A stretch of 64,000 bases of DNA from NCBI GenBank assembly GCA_021295965.1, contig JAGWBI010000002.1, forward strand, positions 80,110-144,109, written 5' to 3'. Numbering within the stretch: position 1 is the stretch's first letter; each line of letters begins with the position of its first letter. The DNA comes from Dehalococcoidia bacterium. Lineage in GTDB: Bacteria; Chloroflexota; Dehalococcoidia; Lucifugimonadales; UBA3495. The translations under genes and the position numbers were made by a program. This document shows, one piece after another, positions 1 to 9,408 of this stretch. The notes beneath the pieces were generated by a model. The model saw nothing but the letters and a program-made list of their open reading frames with translations. It made no database searches and had not been told where the DNA came from.

Positions 1-390
1 CAACCGGCTGAGGCCACCGCCGGATACGCCAGGTACGAATCCGGCGACTGGGAGTTCGGCGTCCACGGCAACGGTTTCCTGATCCTCGATCCCGACGCCA
101 TCATCGGCGGTTCTTACCTGGCCACCGGAACCCGCAACTACAGTGGGTGGGAACCGCCTCGCATCACGGAACTATTCAACCAGCAAATCAGGGAAACCGA
201 CCAAACCAAACGACGGGAGGTCGTGCAGCAGATGGCGGACTACATGCGCGACGAAGACTCCCACGTCATCATCATGCACTGGAGCCGTCTCGTGTTCGTC
301 GTGGACAGCCGCATCCAGAACTTCAACCTGCCCGCGACGTTCTCGTCCCACAACAACAAAGCTCATCTATGGTGTGACCCAGCCTGCTGA
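1..390 (+). CDS. ABC transporter substrate-binding protein, family 5 (C-terminal part)
   Basis: The open frame enters from the left edge and ends at TGA 388-390, so only the last 129 residues are present. It is the C-terminal lobe of a family-5 (DppA/OppA-type) extracytoplasmic solute-binding protein. It aligns along its whole length with the ends of the next two genes: the shared blocks GYARYE.GDWE, DPDAIIGGSY, GTRNYS.WEP and the terminal LWCDPAC recur in all three. It is therefore the first member seen of a tandem paralogous array. Synonymous positions differ widely from the neighbours, so the duplication is old. The listed ORFs at 143-394 and 147-377 are other frames of this gene. The substrate cannot be told from the sequence. 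Confidence 0.9.
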   Translation, partial: QPAEATAGYARYESGDWEFGVHGNGFLILDPDAIIGGSYLATGTRNYSGWEPPRITELFNQQIRETDQTKRREVVQQMADYMRDEDSHVIIMHWSRLVFVVDSRIQNFNLPATFSSHNNKAHLWCDPAC

Positions 391-452
391 TTGACAAAGA
401 TTGACCCAAAATCCGCTGGGTATCGGAACGCGTCGCCTGAGGAGGGAACGTC

Positions 453-2219
453 ATGCTGAACCGCGCACTTCAGTTCCTCACCATCCGCACGTTGATCGTT
501 TTCACCGTCGTTTGCAGCCTGACCGCCGCCGCGGCCTGTGGCACCACCGCTCCTGAAGAAGCAGTTACGCCCAGCCAGGATACGGCGCCCGCCACCGCTC
601 CTCCGGCCGCACAATCCGGTCCTGCTCCAACCGCCGAACCGGCGCCCGCTCAGGTCGCCGCGCAGATGGAGGATAGTGGCAAGTATGGCGGCATCCTCAC
701 CGGGCAAAACGCCGGCAGCGTCGCTCATTGGAGCAGTTGGCAGTGCGGCTCCGGCGGCACCTGCATGACGCCCACCTCGCCGATGTACAACGGGTTGGTC
801 CAGTACAACGGCGAGACCCCCGAACCCCTGGACATTCGCGGCGATCTGGCCAGTGAGTGGGACGTCAGCGAGGACGGCACCATCTATACGTTCCACATCC
901 GCGACAACGCAAATTGGTGGGACGGCACGCCCGTTTCATCCGACGATGTCGTGTACAGCCTGGACCAGATGGTGCGCACCGACGCGCCTCGCCCGCGTTC
1001 CGGCCAGTTCCGCCCTTACTACGACCGCTCGGAAGCGATCGATCCGAAAACGGTTGCCGTTTACCTGAAGTTCCCGTCCGCGGCTTTCCTTCAGTACCAG
1101 GCGACGGAATTCGTCAAGATCCATCCCAAGCACCATGTCGAGACCGGCGTGGACATGAAGAAAGAGGAAAACATCCTGGGCTCCGGCCCGTTCAAGTTGA
1201 GGGAGTACAAGAAGGACATATCCATCGAATATGAGAAGAACCAGGACTATTTCAAGGAAGGTTATCCGTATCTGGACGGTCTGAAATATTTCGTCATCGT
1301 GGACACCAGCACCATCACCGCGGCCTATCTGTCGGGCCAGGTGATGATGACCACCTTCGCCAACAGCAACCTGAACGTGCGCGACGGAGAGCAATTGCAG
1401 GAACGGATCGGCGAGCGGGCGACGGTGCACTATCCCGGGCCGCTGGGGTGGGCCGGTTTCATGATGAACACCACGCGCGAGCCGTTCGATGATATCCGCG
1501 TGCGGCAGGCCGTCCACCTGGCCATCCACCGCCAGCCCTTCGCCGAAATCTTCGGCAACGGCCGCTACCCGCTGGGAGGCCCGTTCCCGCCTGACCAATG
1601 GTTCTCACTGTCTTCCGAGGAATTGCTCGAGCTGCCGGGTTACCGGCAGACCGAGGACGGGGAGAAGCATCCGGACGACATCGCCGAGGCGAAACGGTTG
1701 CTCGCGGAAGCCGGGTATCCCGATGGGTTCGAAACCAGCACCCTGGCCGCCAACTTCCTTGGTTTCCCCGAGATGGCGCAATTGGCCGCTGACCAATTGC
1801 GACGGCACGTGAACATCATTACCGAGGTGCAGCCCGCCGAGCCGACGGCCGGTTACGCCCGTTACGAGGCTGGAGACTGGGAATCCGGAGTCCACGCCAA
1901 CGGGTTCCTCATCCTGGATCCTGACGCCATCATCGGCGGCTCGTATCTGGCGACGGGTACCCGGAACTACAGCGATTGGGAGCCTACCCGCATAACGGAA
2001 CTGTTCGACGCCCAGGTGAAGGAAACCGACCAAACCAAGCGCCGGGAACTGGTGCAGGAAATGTCACGGTATCTCCGGGAACAGGACTCCCATGTGGCCA
2101 TCACCCACTGGACGCTCACCGTGTGGGTGGTGGACAACCGGATCCAGAACTTCAATCTGCCATCCACCTTCTCCGCGCACAACATGAAGGAACACCTTTG
2201 GTGCGACCCTGCGTGCTGA
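453..2219 (+). CDS. ABC transporter substrate-binding lipoprotein, family 5 (DppA/OppA-like)
   Basis: 588 aa. The hydrophobic N-terminus ends in an AAAC lipobox-like site (Cys29), followed by a low-complexity Ala/Pro/Thr linker to about residue 70 and then the SBP family-5 fold. It should be anchored outside the membrane and deliver peptides or another ligand to the DppB/DppC permeases downstream. GAGGAGGGAACGTC precedes the ATG, a strong ribosome-binding site. A CGSGGTC motif near residue 95 and the terminal WCDPAC give paired cysteines, unusual for this family. It lies 62 bp after the truncated paralogue and 62 bp before the next one. The family is clear from length and conserved blocks (LDIRGDLASEW, PFDDIRVRQAV); the ligand is unknown. 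Confidence 0.93.
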   Translation: MLNRALQFLTIRTLIVFTVVCSLTAAAACGTTAPEEAVTPSQDTAPATAPPAAQSGPAPTAEPAPAQVAAQMEDSGKYGGILTGQNAGSVAHWSSWQCGSGGTCMTPTSPMYNGLVQYNGETPEPLDIRGDLASEWDVSEDGTIYTFHIRDNANWWDGTPVSSDDVVYSLDQMVRTDAPRPRSGQFRPYYDRSEAIDPKTVAVYLKFPSAAFLQYQATEFVKIHPKHHVETGVDMKKEENILGSGPFKLREYKKDISIEYEKNQDYFKEGYPYLDGLKYFVIVDTSTITAAYLSGQVMMTTFANSNLNVRDGEQLQERIGERATVHYPGPLGWAGFMMNTTREPFDDIRVRQAVHLAIHRQPFAEIFGNGRYPLGGPFPPDQWFSLSSEELLELPGYRQTEDGEKHPDDIAEAKRLLAEAGYPDGFETSTLAANFLGFPEMAQLAADQLRRHVNIITEVQPAEPTAGYARYEAGDWESGVHANGFLILDPDAIIGGSYLATGTRNYSDWEPTRITELFDAQVKETDQTKRRELVQEMSRYLREQDSHVAITHWTLTVWVVDNRIQNFNLPSTFSAHNMKEHLWCDPAC

Positions 2220-2281
2220 CCTACAGCGTGCCGCAACAGACGCCCGTTGATTGACGATGTGGAAAATGGGGAGGAAGTGCT

Positions 2282-4084
2282 ATGCGAATCGGAACGTTCC
2301 ATCTCTTGTCATGGCGGCTTTTGGCAACATCGACCTTTGCGTTCATCCTTGCGACCACAATGGCTTGTGGTACTACGTCTCCAGGCGACGACCCTGCCTC
2401 CAGTGGTGACACGACGCCCGCCACGGCGCCCCCGGCCGCCGCATCTTCGGATGCAGCGACTGTCCCGCCGGCTGCGGGCGCCGGTCCGGCTCCCACAGCA
2501 GAACCAACCCAGGCGCCTGCGGTAATCCAGACGGAAGATGAGGGCAAATACGGCGGGATACTCACCGGCCAGAACTCGGGCAGTGTGGCCCACTGGAGCA
2601 TCTGGCACTGCGGCTCGGGTGGCACGTGCATGGCCCCCACCACGCCGATGTTCAATGGCCTGGTCCAATACGATGGTGAAACCCCCGAAACCCTGGACAT
2701 ACGGGGAGACCTCGCCACCGAATGGAGCATCAGTGAAGACGGCTCCGTTTACACCTTCAGGCTCCACGATGACGCCAGATGGTGGGATGGCATGCCCGTG
2801 ACGTCGGAAGACGTGGTTTACAGCTTGGATCAAATGGTCCGTACCGACGAGCCGCGTCCCAGGTCCGGGCAGATCCGCCCGTACTACGAGAGATCGGAGG
2901 CGATTGATCCGAGAACCGTAGCGGTACATTTGAATTTTCCCTCCACCGCTTTTCTCCAATATCAGGCCACGGAGTTCATGAAGATCCTTCCCAAGCACCA
3001 CGTCGAAACGGGCGTGGACCTCAAGAAGGAGGACAACATCCTTGGCTCTGGCCCCTTCCGGTTCAAGTCGTACAAAAAGGACGTCTCCATCGAGTACGAG
3101 AAGAACGAAGACTATTTCAAGGAAGGCTACCCATACTTCGACGGTTTGAAGTACTTCATCATCGTGGACAGCAGCACCATTCTCGCGGCGTACCTGTCCG
3201 GCCAGGTGATGATGAGCACCTTCTCCAATAGCAACCTGAACATCCGGGAGGGTGAACAACTTCAGGAGCGTATCGGCGCCCGGGCGCAGATCTACTACCA
3301 CGGACCGATCGCGTGGATCGGTTTTCTGATGAACACCCAGAGGGAACCCTTCGACGACCCGAGGGTTCGTCGCGCGATCCACCTGGCCCTCCATAGGCAG
3401 GAATTTATCGACATCTTCGGGAACGGCAAATACCACATGGGCGGACCATTCCCGCCCGATCAGTGGTTCTCTCTCAGCACCGAAGAATTGCTCCAACTGC
3501 CCGGCTATCGGGAGGCAGAGGACGGCGAGAAACACCCCGACGACATCGCTGAGGCAAAACGATTGTTGGCCGAAGCCGGTTACCCCGATGGATTTGAAAC
3601 CTCCACGTTGGCGGCGAATTTCGTCAACTTCCCGGAGATGGCACAGTTGGCGGCGGACCAATTGCGCCGGTTCGTGGACATTCAGATCGAGGTGCAGCCC
3701 GCCGAACCGACGGCCGGTTATGCGCGGTATGAGGCTGGTGACTGGGAATCGGGCTTCCACGGCAACGGGTTCCTGATCATGGACCCCGACGCCATCATCG
3801 GCGGCTCGTATCTGTCTGCCGGTACCCGCAACTACAGCCGTTGGGAACCCACCGAGATTGGGAACCTATTTGACGCGCAGATTAGGGAAACCGACGAGAC
3901 CAAACGTCGGGCATTGGTCCAGGAAATGTCGGAGTACCTCCGGAACACCGATTCCCACGTGGCCATCACTCACTGGCAACTCACCGTTTGGGTGGTCGAT
4001 TCCCGTATCCAGAATTTCCACCTGCCGCCGACCCTGTTTGCCCACAACATGAAGGAACACCTCTGGTGCGATCCGGCTTGTTAG
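2282..4084 (+). CDS. ABC transporter substrate-binding lipoprotein, family 5 (third tandem paralogue)
   Basis: 600 aa. A signal peptide ending TTMAC (Cys29 as lipidation site) is followed by a Pro/Ala/Thr linker and the SBP family-5 domain. GGGAGGAAGTGCT precedes the ATG. It is closely similar to the 453-2219 product throughout (CGSGGTCM, PRPRSGQIRPYYERSEAIDP, FPPDQWFSLS, LWCDPAC). The N-terminal linker and parts of the central region vary, which suggests altered ligand range in a common scaffold. The permease pair starts 100 bp downstream, so this copy is the most likely direct partner. The long minus-strand ORF 2309-3760 is its antisense shadow. Confidence 0.93.
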   Translation: MRIGTFHLLSWRLLATSTFAFILATTMACGTTSPGDDPASSGDTTPATAPPAAASSDAATVPPAAGAGPAPTAEPTQAPAVIQTEDEGKYGGILTGQNSGSVAHWSIWHCGSGGTCMAPTTPMFNGLVQYDGETPETLDIRGDLATEWSISEDGSVYTFRLHDDARWWDGMPVTSEDVVYSLDQMVRTDEPRPRSGQIRPYYERSEAIDPRTVAVHLNFPSTAFLQYQATEFMKILPKHHVETGVDLKKEDNILGSGPFRFKSYKKDVSIEYEKNEDYFKEGYPYFDGLKYFIIVDSSTILAAYLSGQVMMSTFSNSNLNIREGEQLQERIGARAQIYYHGPIAWIGFLMNTQREPFDDPRVRRAIHLALHRQEFIDIFGNGKYHMGGPFPPDQWFSLSTEELLQLPGYREAEDGEKHPDDIAEAKRLLAEAGYPDGFETSTLAANFVNFPEMAQLAADQLRRFVDIQIEVQPAEPTAGYARYEAGDWESGFHGNGFLIMDPDAIIGGSYLSAGTRNYSRWEPTEIGNLFDAQIRETDETKRRALVQEMSEYLRNTDSHVAITHWQLTVWVVDSRIQNFHLPPTLFAHNMKEHLWCDPAC

Positions 4085-4184
4085 GGCCGGGACAGAGAAT
4101 CCGTTGGCCACGACAGCGAATGAAGAGAGAGATTGAAACGAACGCCGGCACGTACGTCGGCCCGCAACTGTCCACGGGGGAGCC

Positions 4185-5144
4185 ATGCAAGGGTATCTAG
4201 CCAAGAGGATCCTGCTTTTCATTCCCACGCTGCTCCTGGTTACGCTGATGGTATTTTCCCTGATGCGCCTGATACCAGGGGATCCGGCTTATTTGTTGCT
4301 GGCCGGCTCGGACGGCGAGGGTCAGTTCACCGAGGAGCAGTTGCAGGCGCTGCGCCATGAGCTGGGCACCGACCGGCCTCTGCCGGTGCAATACCTCACC
4401 TGGATCTGGGGCCTGCTGCGCTGGGATTTCGGTACGTCCCTCTACTACGACACCCCGATTTCTGAGGACATTAGCACCAAGTTGCCCATCACCCTGGAGC
4501 TGACGATCCTGGCTTTGCTGTTTGCCTTCGTGGTGTCGGTGCCATTAGGAGTCCTGTCAGCGGTGAAGCAGGACAGCATCGCGGACTACATTTCGAGGAT
4601 CATTGCCATAGCCGGCATCGCCATGCCCACGTTCTGGACGGGGATTCTGGTTATCTACTTCCTGGTCAAATGGTTCAACTGGTTACCACCGTTGGATTTC
4701 ACCCACATCTGGGAGAACCCGTGGGTGAATATCCAGCAGCTGACCTTCCCGGCCCTGGCGCTGGGGTTCTACAACATGGCTTTGATCGCTCGCGTTACCC
4801 GGTCATCCATGCTGGAAGTATTCCGTGAGGATTACATAAGGACGGCCCGATCCAAGGGCCTCCGGGAGTTGGCGGTGATCAGCCGCCACGCCCTCAAAAA
4901 CGCCTTCCTCCCGGTGCTGACCATATCCGGATGGCAGATCGGACGTCTGATCGCCGGGACCGTCGTAATTGAAACCATCTTCCTCGTACCCGGCATGGGC
5001 CGCCTGCTAATCGACAGTATCTTCCATCGGGACTACACCATGATCCAAAGCATCGTCATGGTCATCGCATTCCTGGTGCTGGCCATCAACCTGGTTGTCG
5101 ATTTGCTGTACGGCTGGATCGACCCGCGCATCCGCTACGAGTAA
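4185..5144 (+). CDS. ABC transporter permease, DppB/OppB type
   Basis: 319 aa integral membrane permease with about six transmembrane segments. The family start (YLAKRILLFIPTLLLVTLMVF) and the RLIPGDPA motif are present. The ATPase-contact (EAA-like) loop is visible as DYIRTARSKGL followed by HALKNAFLPVLT. The C-terminus LLYGWIDPRIRYE is typical of DppB. ACGGGGGAGCC gives a good ribosome-binding site. It forms the translocation channel with the DppC-type protein 48 bp downstream and receives ligand from the tandem binding proteins upstream. No DppD/DppF ATPase follows. Confidence 0.94.
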   Translation: MQGYLAKRILLFIPTLLLVTLMVFSLMRLIPGDPAYLLLAGSDGEGQFTEEQLQALRHELGTDRPLPVQYLTWIWGLLRWDFGTSLYYDTPISEDISTKLPITLELTILALLFAFVVSVPLGVLSAVKQDSIADYISRIIAIAGIAMPTFWTGILVIYFLVKWFNWLPPLDFTHIWENPWVNIQQLTFPALALGFYNMALIARVTRSSMLEVFREDYIRTARSKGLRELAVISRHALKNAFLPVLTISGWQIGRLIAGTVVIETIFLVPGMGRLLIDSIFHRDYTMIQSIVMVIAFLVLAINLVVDLLYGWIDPRIRYE

Positions 5145-5192
5145 CCCGACGCCGCTCGAACACAACCGGCTTGGAATAAGGAGGTACCGGTA

Positions 5193-6107
5193 ATGGCATT
5201 ACAGGCTACCGGGCCGTTGGTTGAATCCGAACAGACCTTGGCGGGGATGCGCCCCCGGCCGCCCTGGTGGAAAAACCTGCTCTGGTTCTGCCAACGCAAA
5301 CCGTTGGGCGCTTTCGGCGCGATCCTGGTCATCTTGTTGGTTGTCGTAGCCATCTTCGCTCCCGCCATAGCCACCGGAGACCCTTTGGAGACTAACTCCA
5401 AGTACGTTTTCAATCCTCCCACTGGCGACACCTGGCTCGGCGGAGACCAGATTGGCCGCGACGTTTACAGTCGCCTGGTGTACGGGACCCGGATCTCGCT
5501 GGTCGTGGGCCTGTTGAGCGTGCTGTTCGGGGTCACGATAGGGTTCCTGATCGGCATCGTGAGCGGATACTTCGGTGGCATCACCGACCTGGTCGTCCAG
5601 AGGATCATGGACGCCATGATGTCGTTCCCTGCGCTGATCCTGGCCCTGGCGATTATGGCCGGCTTGGGAGCGTCGGTGACCAACGTGGTAATAGCGCTGA
5701 GCGCCGTGTTCATACCAGGGGCCGCGCGTACCATCCGCTCCCAGGCCCTCAGCATCAAAGAGGTGGACTACGTGCTAGCCGCCCGTGCCGTGGGCGCCGG
5801 CGACTGGCGCATCATCCTTCGCCACATGGCGCCCAACTGCGCGGCCACGTTCATCGTCCTTGCCAGCATCTCCCTGGGCTGGGCGATTGTGGTGGAGGCG
5901 TCCCTGAGCTTCCTGGGCGTTGGCATCCCGCCGGACGTCCCGTCCTGGGGCGGTATGCTCAACGGTGTTGCGCAGAACTCTCTGGACGTAGCCCCTTGGC
6001 TGGGGGTGTTCCCTGGGCTGGCCATCGCGATCACGGTGTTTGCCGTCAACCTGCTGGGCGACGCCCTGCGCGACGTGCTGGACCCGCGGATGCGCGGCGC
6101 AAACTAG
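5193..6107 (+). CDS. ABC transporter permease, DppC/OppC type
   Basis: 304 aa. A cytoplasmic N-terminal extension is followed by the first membrane span (FGAILVILLVVVAIFAPAIA) and five more spans. Family marks include LGGDQIGRDVYSRLVYGTRIS, the ATPase-contact loop around YVLAARAVGAGDWRIILRH, and the end LGDALRDVLDPRMRG. AAGGAGGTACCGGTA before the ATG is a near-perfect ribosome-binding site. It is the second half of the channel with the 4185-5144 product and ends the first transporter operon. A palindrome follows 24 bp after the stop and no ATPase gene is present. Confidence 0.94.
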   Translation: MALQATGPLVESEQTLAGMRPRPPWWKNLLWFCQRKPLGAFGAILVILLVVVAIFAPAIATGDPLETNSKYVFNPPTGDTWLGGDQIGRDVYSRLVYGTRISLVVGLLSVLFGVTIGFLIGIVSGYFGGITDLVVQRIMDAMMSFPALILALAIMAGLGASVTNVVIALSAVFIPGAARTIRSQALSIKEVDYVLAARAVGAGDWRIILRHMAPNCAATFIVLASISLGWAIVVEASLSFLGVGIPPDVPSWGGMLNGVAQNSLDVAPWLGVFPGLAIAITVFAVNLLGDALRDVLDPRMRGAN

Positions 6108-6131
6108 ACTATCAGGCAGGCCAAGAAACTG

Positions 6132-6157
6132 TAGGGGCGAATAATCATTCGCCCCTA
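6132..6157. repeat. Dispersed palindrome, GGGGCGAAT family, copy 1
   Basis: TAGGGGCGAAT-AATC-ATTCGCCCCTA is an imperfect-centre palindrome with 11-bp arms. It lies 24 bp after the DppC stop and before a convergent gene. The same core recurs at 23211, 25212 and 27879, always between genes. It could form a hairpin that ends or protects the transcript, but there is no clean T-run here. Confidence 0.8.
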
Positions 6158-6187
6158 TCCTTTGCAACAGGATCGTCGTCCAACGTC

Positions 6188-6553
6188 CTAATTTTCCGGG
6201 TACGTCAGCTTCATCAAGACGTGCCGACGGTTTGTAGTGTAAGGGCGAACGTGTTCGGGCCACCGCCCCGCGTCCACGGCGTCTGCCCATTCCGAACTGG
6301 TGAGCACGTCCGGGCTTTCTATCTGGTACACCGCGTGGTGCTTCTGCATCCCCGGAATCTCGATCTCCTGAACTTGGCCCCCCATCGCCATGACGAGCCG
6401 CTGGGTTTCGTAGCGGGTAACGCCCAGGACGCCGGGGGTTTGATCCAGGAGCGGGCAATGTTCCGTGTTGTAAACATCGTTGAAAAGGGCTTCGTGTTCG
6501 GCGTCGATGTCCATGCTGGCAATGAAAAGGTACCTGGATTTCAAATCGGCCAT
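6188..6553 (-). CDS. Hypothetical protein, probable dimeric alpha+beta barrel
   Basis: 121 aa when begun at the internal ATG 6553, which has GGAGG seven bases upstream; the listed start at 6571 has no such site. The sequence reads like a small ferredoxin-like barrel: an opening strand SRYLFIASMDID, then the helix AEHEALFNDVYNTEHCPLL, then the strand GVLGVTRYETQ. Such proteins are often stress-responsive or monooxygenase-like barrels, but no catalytic residues can be assigned and no named family is certain. It is convergent with the first ABC operon and precedes a TPR gene on the same strand. Confidence 0.7.
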   Translation of the reverse strand: MADLKSRYLFIASMDIDAEHEALFNDVYNTEHCPLLDQTPGVLGVTRYETQRLVMAMGGQVQEIEIPGMQKHHAVYQIESPDVLTSSEWADAVDAGRWPEHVRPYTTNRRHVLMKLTYPEN

Positions 6554-6639
6554 TTCGTAACCTCCAATCAAAAACCGGCTTGCGCCGGTGTGGTTAATCC
6601 GGGCGTAGGTGAACCGACGCCCAGCAAGATACGCCCCTT

Positions 6640-7269
6640 TCAGTGGGACTGGTGCAACATCTGAGCGGCAATCGCCCAGTCGGAACTCGCGCCTCGCATG
6701 TCGCCCAAGTTGGCCCGAGCCTTGCCCCGAGCCACGTAGGCTTCAGGGTAGCGGTCGTTCAGCGCGATCGCAGCGTCAAAGTCCGCTACGGCCGAACGGT
6801 CATCGCCACCGTCGCGGAGCGCCAGCCCCCGCCAGTAGAAGGCGGCTGGCTCGTCCGGCTCGCGGCTGATTGCTTCGGTCAAGTCCGCGACCGCGCCGCT
6901 GAGCTGAGACAGCCTATACCGGGCCTGACCTCGGAGCTGCCAGACAGCGGCTTCGGCGTGTCCCATCTCCAGAGCCCGAGTGGCGTCTCCCTCGGCCGCG
7001 CTCCAATTTCCCAGTTGCAGGTGCAACCCGGCCCGGCGTGGCCAAGCGTGCGCAACATCCGGTTCAAGTTCGATGGCACGGTCCAGTTCGGCGAGGGCAG
7101 ATTCCGACCGACCCAACGCCCACAGCGCCTGTCCCCTGAGGCAATGCAGTACACCACTCTCGGGGTCCACCAAAAGCGCCAGGTCCAGATCGGCCAGGGC
7201 CGACTGAGGCCGGCCTTGCTTCAGGTGCGCCACCGCGCTGCGCGCGTGCGTATCAGCGGGCGTGTTCAT
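6640..7269 (-). CDS. Tetratricopeptide repeat protein
   Basis: 209 aa made almost entirely of five to six TPR units of 34 residues. The repeated pattern A...LD.A..L.P....A...RG.A...LG is clear (for example ALAELDRAIELEPDVAHAWPRRAGL). No signal peptide or membrane segment is visible, so it is probably a cytoplasmic scaffold for protein-protein contacts. The end of the gene lies 86 bp from the start of the barrel protein on the same strand. No Shine-Dalgarno sequence is obvious at the ATG, so the start is less certain than the frame. Confidence 0.85.
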   Translation of the reverse strand: MNTPADTHARSAVAHLKQGRPQSALADLDLALLVDPESGVLHCLRGQALWALGRSESALAELDRAIELEPDVAHAWPRRAGLHLQLGNWSAAEGDATRALEMGHAEAAVWQLRGQARYRLSQLSGAVADLTEAISREPDEPAAFYWRGLALRDGGDDRSAVADFDAAIALNDRYPEAYVARGKARANLGDMRGASSDWAIAAQMLHQSH

Positions 7270-7364
7270 CGGGCAGTTCGCAGGCGATGTTGTTCCGCAC
7301 TGTTGACCACGGTGAGAAAATCAGGGCGACCCACCAGGAGTCGCCCCATGTGACGATGAGACGT

Positions 7365-9011
7365 TTAGAAAGCCCGGCGGTGGGAGTACTCAATCTCTTG
7401 GTTGGTGATGAACTCCAGCAGGACGGCGTTGCCGTTCTCGTTCTGCTCCCGCGCTCGCTGGAACGCCGGGATGATTTCGTCCGGATCTGTGACCCGTTCC
7501 GCGTAGCCGCCCATCGCCCGGCCCATGTCGGCGTAGTTGCCGCCCAGGTCTCGCGTGCTGTACAGCTCGTGTGACCGCTGCATGGCGTTGGTTTCCACGG
7601 CCATGGACGAGTTGTTCAGGACGACGGTGGTGATGGGAACGCCGCTGCGCACGGCGGTCTCAAAGTCCAGGCCCACCATGCCGAACGCCGCGTCGCCCAT
7701 GAAGTTGACGCACATCTTGTCGGGGTCGGCCAGCTTCGCGCCGATGACCAGACCCAGACCCGTGCCCAGGCCGTGGGACTTCCCCCAGCCCAGGTAGGTA
7801 CGCGGGCCGCCGGACCGGTAGAAGGGGGTGATCTGGTCCCGGGGGCTGCCCGAGTCGTGAGTGATAATGGCTTCGGTGGCAGGGACGGCCCTTTGGAAGT
7901 CTGTGATAACGCGGTACGGATTCACCGGCGGGCCGCCGGCGGTGGTCTTGTGGTTCCATTCCGCCAACCAGGCGTCGCGCACGGAGGCGATTTCGCCGGT
8001 CACCTCCGCATTATTGCGCCGGCTATCGCCCACGATCTCCCGGCAGGCTTCAATCATCTGTCGCAGCGACAGCTTGGCGTCGCCGATGACGGGGAACTGT
8101 ACGTCGTAGTCCTTGTTGACGTCTCGCGGGTCGTTGGTGTTCTGGATGAGGGTTTTCCCAGCGGGCAGGTTCATCGACATGCCATGCTTGGTGAAGCTGG
8201 ATCCCACGCCGAAGATGACGTCGGAGCGACGCATGAAGTGGTACACGGTGCCGGACATCACTCCTGAACCGCTGCCCAGGGCCAACGGATGCTGCTCGGG
8301 AAAACCGCTCTTGCCCAGTAGAGTGGTCATCACGGGGGCCGACAGCAATTCGGCCAGCTCCACCAGTTCGTCGGTGGCCTCGGCGTACATCACCCCCTGT
8401 CCAGCGTGGATGACCGGATAGGAGGCGGAACACAAGGCGCGCGCGGCGGCTTCAACGTCGCCCGGGTCGGCCTGGGACGCGGAACGCCTGACGTTTCCGC
8501 TCCAGTAGAATGCTTCCTCCGAAACATCTTCCAGCGCCACGTCGGCCGGGATTTCCACCATCGATGGCCCGGGCCGTCCGGTATAGAGGGCGTTGACGGC
8601 GCGGCGCATCACCTGGCTGGTGCTGCCCGACAGGTTCAGGCGCTCCAGGTGCTTGGTCACGCTGGCGAAACTCTCTATGGAGTCGAACATAGGGAACACT
8701 CCCTGCCGCTCGCGGGGATGACCCAAGGGCAACAACAGGATGGGCACGGAGTCGGAGAAGGAAGTGGCGACGCCGGAATACGCGTTTTCCGCGCCCGGAC
8801 CGTACTGCATCGCGAAAACGCCGGGAGGCCGGCCGTTGGTGACGCGGCTGTAACCGTCGGCGATCCCTACGCCGACGCGCTCCTGCCGGCAGATGATGGG
8901 TCGGATTCCTGCGGCGGCGCACGCCTCAATAACCGGCGTGGTGGGGAAGCAGGAAAGGTACTGCACCCCTTCCCGTTTCAGAATTTCAGCAATAGCGTCA
9001 ATCGTTTGCAC
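7365..9011 (-). CDS. Thiamine diphosphate-dependent enzyme, acetolactate synthase/decarboxylase family
   Basis: 548 aa with the three-domain plan of the pyruvate-oxidase/acetolactate-synthase superfamily. The N-terminal Pyr domain carries the cofactor-activating glutamate (RQERVG, Glu44). A central Rossmann-like domain follows, and the C-terminal PP domain holds the GDAAF...VVLNN diphosphate/metal motif from about residue 439. It begins with GTG, with GAGGT upstream. It likely decarboxylates or carboligates a 2-oxo acid or an acyl-CoA thioester. The N-terminus (CFPTTPVIEACAAAG) differs from true IlvB, and no small regulatory subunit lies nearby, so a catabolic role is more likely than branched-chain synthesis. 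This is a family-level call only. Confidence 0.88.
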   Translation of the reverse strand: MQTIDAIAEILKREGVQYLSCFPTTPVIEACAAAGIRPIICRQERVGVGIADGYSRVTNGRPPGVFAMQYGPGAENAYSGVATSFSDSVPILLLPLGHPRERQGVFPMFDSIESFASVTKHLERLNLSGSTSQVMRRAVNALYTGRPGPSMVEIPADVALEDVSEEAFYWSGNVRRSASQADPGDVEAAARALCSASYPVIHAGQGVMYAEATDELVELAELLSAPVMTTLLGKSGFPEQHPLALGSGSGVMSGTVYHFMRRSDVIFGVGSSFTKHGMSMNLPAGKTLIQNTNDPRDVNKDYDVQFPVIGDAKLSLRQMIEACREIVGDSRRNNAEVTGEIASVRDAWLAEWNHKTTAGGPPVNPYRVITDFQRAVPATEAIITHDSGSPRDQITPFYRSGGPRTYLGWGKSHGLGTGLGLVIGAKLADPDKMCVNFMGDAAFGMVGLDFETAVRSGVPITTVVLNNSSMAVETNAMQRSHELYSTRDLGGNYADMGRAMGGYAERVTDPDEIIPAFQRAREQNENGNAVLLEFITNQEIEYSHRRAF

Positions 9012-9214
9012 GGTGATACCTCATGGCAATTTGTGGTTGCGGATGCTTGGACGCCGCAAGTATAACATCGGCCCCAACGTCGGTCGGTTGCCGTGGCCAT
9101 TCAGCTGGTACCATTTCGTGAAGGCGATTCGTCCATTCGCCTTCTCCTTCGCCAAGCCCTTCCTGCCGATCCGTCAGACCCGCAAAACGCTGCTTCTGCC
9201 GAACTGACACCCTT

Positions 9215-9404
9215 CCTCACGCCTACCCAGTTTGGTCAAACCGTCATGGGCCTCACGGACCGGGTACCGAACTTCATCATCGGACACGTTCTACGCAGGG
9301 CTCAATTGCCCCTTTGCGTCTCGGCGTCTTCGCGTCTTTGCGTTAAATCTCCGTGCAATTGTCCGACGGAGTAGGTCATACCAACGAACTGGGTACGCGT
9401 GAGG
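9215..9404. repeat. Inverted-repeat-bounded segment in repeat cluster
   Basis: An 18-bp end CCTCACGCCTACCCAGTT at 9215-9232 is matched by its reverse complement AACTGGGTACGCGTGAGG at 9387-9404 with one mismatch. The ends resemble those of the element at 32060 (ACGCGTACCCAGTT), so this looks like a diverged member of the same non-autonomous repeat family. No transposase frame lies inside. The interior carries the CTTTGCGTC-type array. Confidence 0.6.
9313..9346. repeat. Short degenerate tandem GCGTCTY repeat
   Basis: Four imperfect 8-9 bp units (TTGCGTCTCG, GCGTCTTC, GCGTCTTT, GCGTTAAA) follow each other. On the minus strand they read as a spurious NAKTRRRRDAKG peptide. It is intergenic debris inside the inverted-repeat-bounded segment; no function is evident. 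Confidence 0.55.
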
Positions 9405-9408
9405 ACAC

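Noticed and set aside
391-426. Possible promoter (TTGACA at 391-396) before the second SBP
   Set aside because: No -10-like hexamer at 16-18 bp spacing; the only candidate, TATCGG, is too far away.
2309-3760. 483-aa minus-strand ORF
   Set aside because: It lies entirely antisense to the 2282-4084 binding-protein gene, which has a signal peptide and conserved blocks; this is a high-GC shadow frame.
9313-9346. Possible CRISPR-like short repeats (GCGTCTY array)
   Set aside because: Units are degenerate, contiguous and without spacers; no cas genes are in the window.
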